Shown here: positions 42,395 through 42,609 of the stretch, piece after piece
Position numbering within the stretch: position 1 is the stretch's first letter
Layout: each line of letters starts with the position of its first letter
Assembly (NCBI GenBank): GCA_045544515.1
Contig: JAZPZD010000001.1
Span: 1 to 42,609 of the forward strand
Reading direction: 5' to 3'
DNA length: 42,609 nucleotides
DNA from: RGIG8748 sp045544515
GTDB taxonomy: Bacteria > Bacillota > Clostridia > UMGS1810
Program-made: the position numbers and the translations under genes
The notes under the pieces: generated by a model
Database searches by the model: none
What the model was told of the DNA's origin: nothing
Seen by the model: only the letters and a program-made list of their open reading frames with translations

Positions 42395-42422
42395 CATAGT
42401 ATGCACTTTGGAGGATTTGGTT
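42395..42422 (-). promoter_or_regulatory. Candidate SigK/SigE-type promoter of the split gene
   Basis: Minus strand: AACC (42422-42419), a 15-base spacer, and CATACTATG (42403-42395). It resembles the late mother-cell SigK pattern mACm-N15-16-CATAnnnTA, with one mismatch, and also SigE's CATACAMT. It lies about 40 bases before the ATG at 42354. No SigA-type pair was seen there. Consensus-based, so tentative. Confidence 0.4.
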
Positions 42423-42491
42423 ACAGGTTTTTGAAGAGATAAAAGGTCAAAGCATATAGACTTTGGTGTCTATCTGCCAATGTGCAAACGC

Positions 42492-42565
42492 AAAGGCTGT
42501 GTGCTTTGCAAGCAAATCTGCAGGTGCGAATGCACCGAAGCCATGCGGCAAAGCATATAACCTTT
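42492..42565 (+). repeat. Structured repeat, family 2, copy 2
   Basis: AAAGGCTGTGTGCTTTGC pairs with GCAAAGCATATAACCTTT through several G-U pairs that fit the plus strand. The inside has AATCTGCAGG, a hairpin GGTGC/GCACC (42523-42536) and CCGAAGCCATGCGG, as in copy 1 at 23070-23145. The sequence CAAAGCATATA also occurs 101 bases upstream (42448-42458). The downstream gene, if any, lies outside the window. Confidence 0.6.
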
Positions 42566-42609
42566 GGTGTTGCGACGCCCGCCGTCAACTGTACTTGGTC
42601 GCTGGGGCA

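Overview
The window looks like a chromosomal segment from a spore-forming, low-to-mid GC Firmicute of class Clostridia. The evidence is the WalRK two-component system with its YycH and YycI partners, SpoIIM beside a XerD-type recombinase, S-layer-homology (SLH) surface proteins, purine-rich Shine-Dalgarno sites, and zinc-binding (Cys4) forms of S4, S14, L24 and L36. I cannot name the genus.

Layout: 1-480 holds a structured repeat with no gene. 499-1778 (minus) has a lipoprotein and a decayed gene. 2000-6746 (plus) carries a ComM-like ATPase, a TPR membrane protein, a shortened LarC-like protein, an RluA-type pseudouridine synthase and an EamA transporter. 6821-22509 (minus) is the joined S10-spc-alpha superoperon, rpsJ to rplQ, including secY, adk, map, a KOW protein and infA. 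22510-23415 is its promoter, its leader and two structured repeats. 23416-25776 (minus) holds a XerD-like recombinase, spoIIM and proC. 26061-31384 (plus) is walR, walK, a small exported protein preceded by a perfect WalR box, yycH and yycI; ybaB and an ECF-transporter S component follow, up to 32276.

The most remarkable region is 32289-42354 (minus). A cysteine-rich gene appears to be cut in two: its 5' part lies at 42354-41890 and its 3' part at 32660-32289. The 9,229 bp between them carries a serine recombinase at one end, two SLH proteins (one of 1,983 residues) and a membrane-anchored protein. Short direct repeats (GGCACA, with a shared GT 13 bases further on) sit at both junctions. Precise removal of 9,229 bp between them would rejoin the halves in frame as a 278-residue protein. 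This is the architecture of the sigK 'skin' elements, but the cargo is surface-layer genes rather than phage genes. Possible mother-cell sporulation promoters lie before the split gene and before the recombinase.

Two families of structured repeats also stand out. One is a 208/209-nt element present twice (255-463 and 23190-23397) whose six or so helices show compensatory changes. The other is a ~75-nt element at 23070-23145 (minus) and 42492-42565 (plus), again with compensatory stem changes. I could not match either to a known RNA class with certainty.
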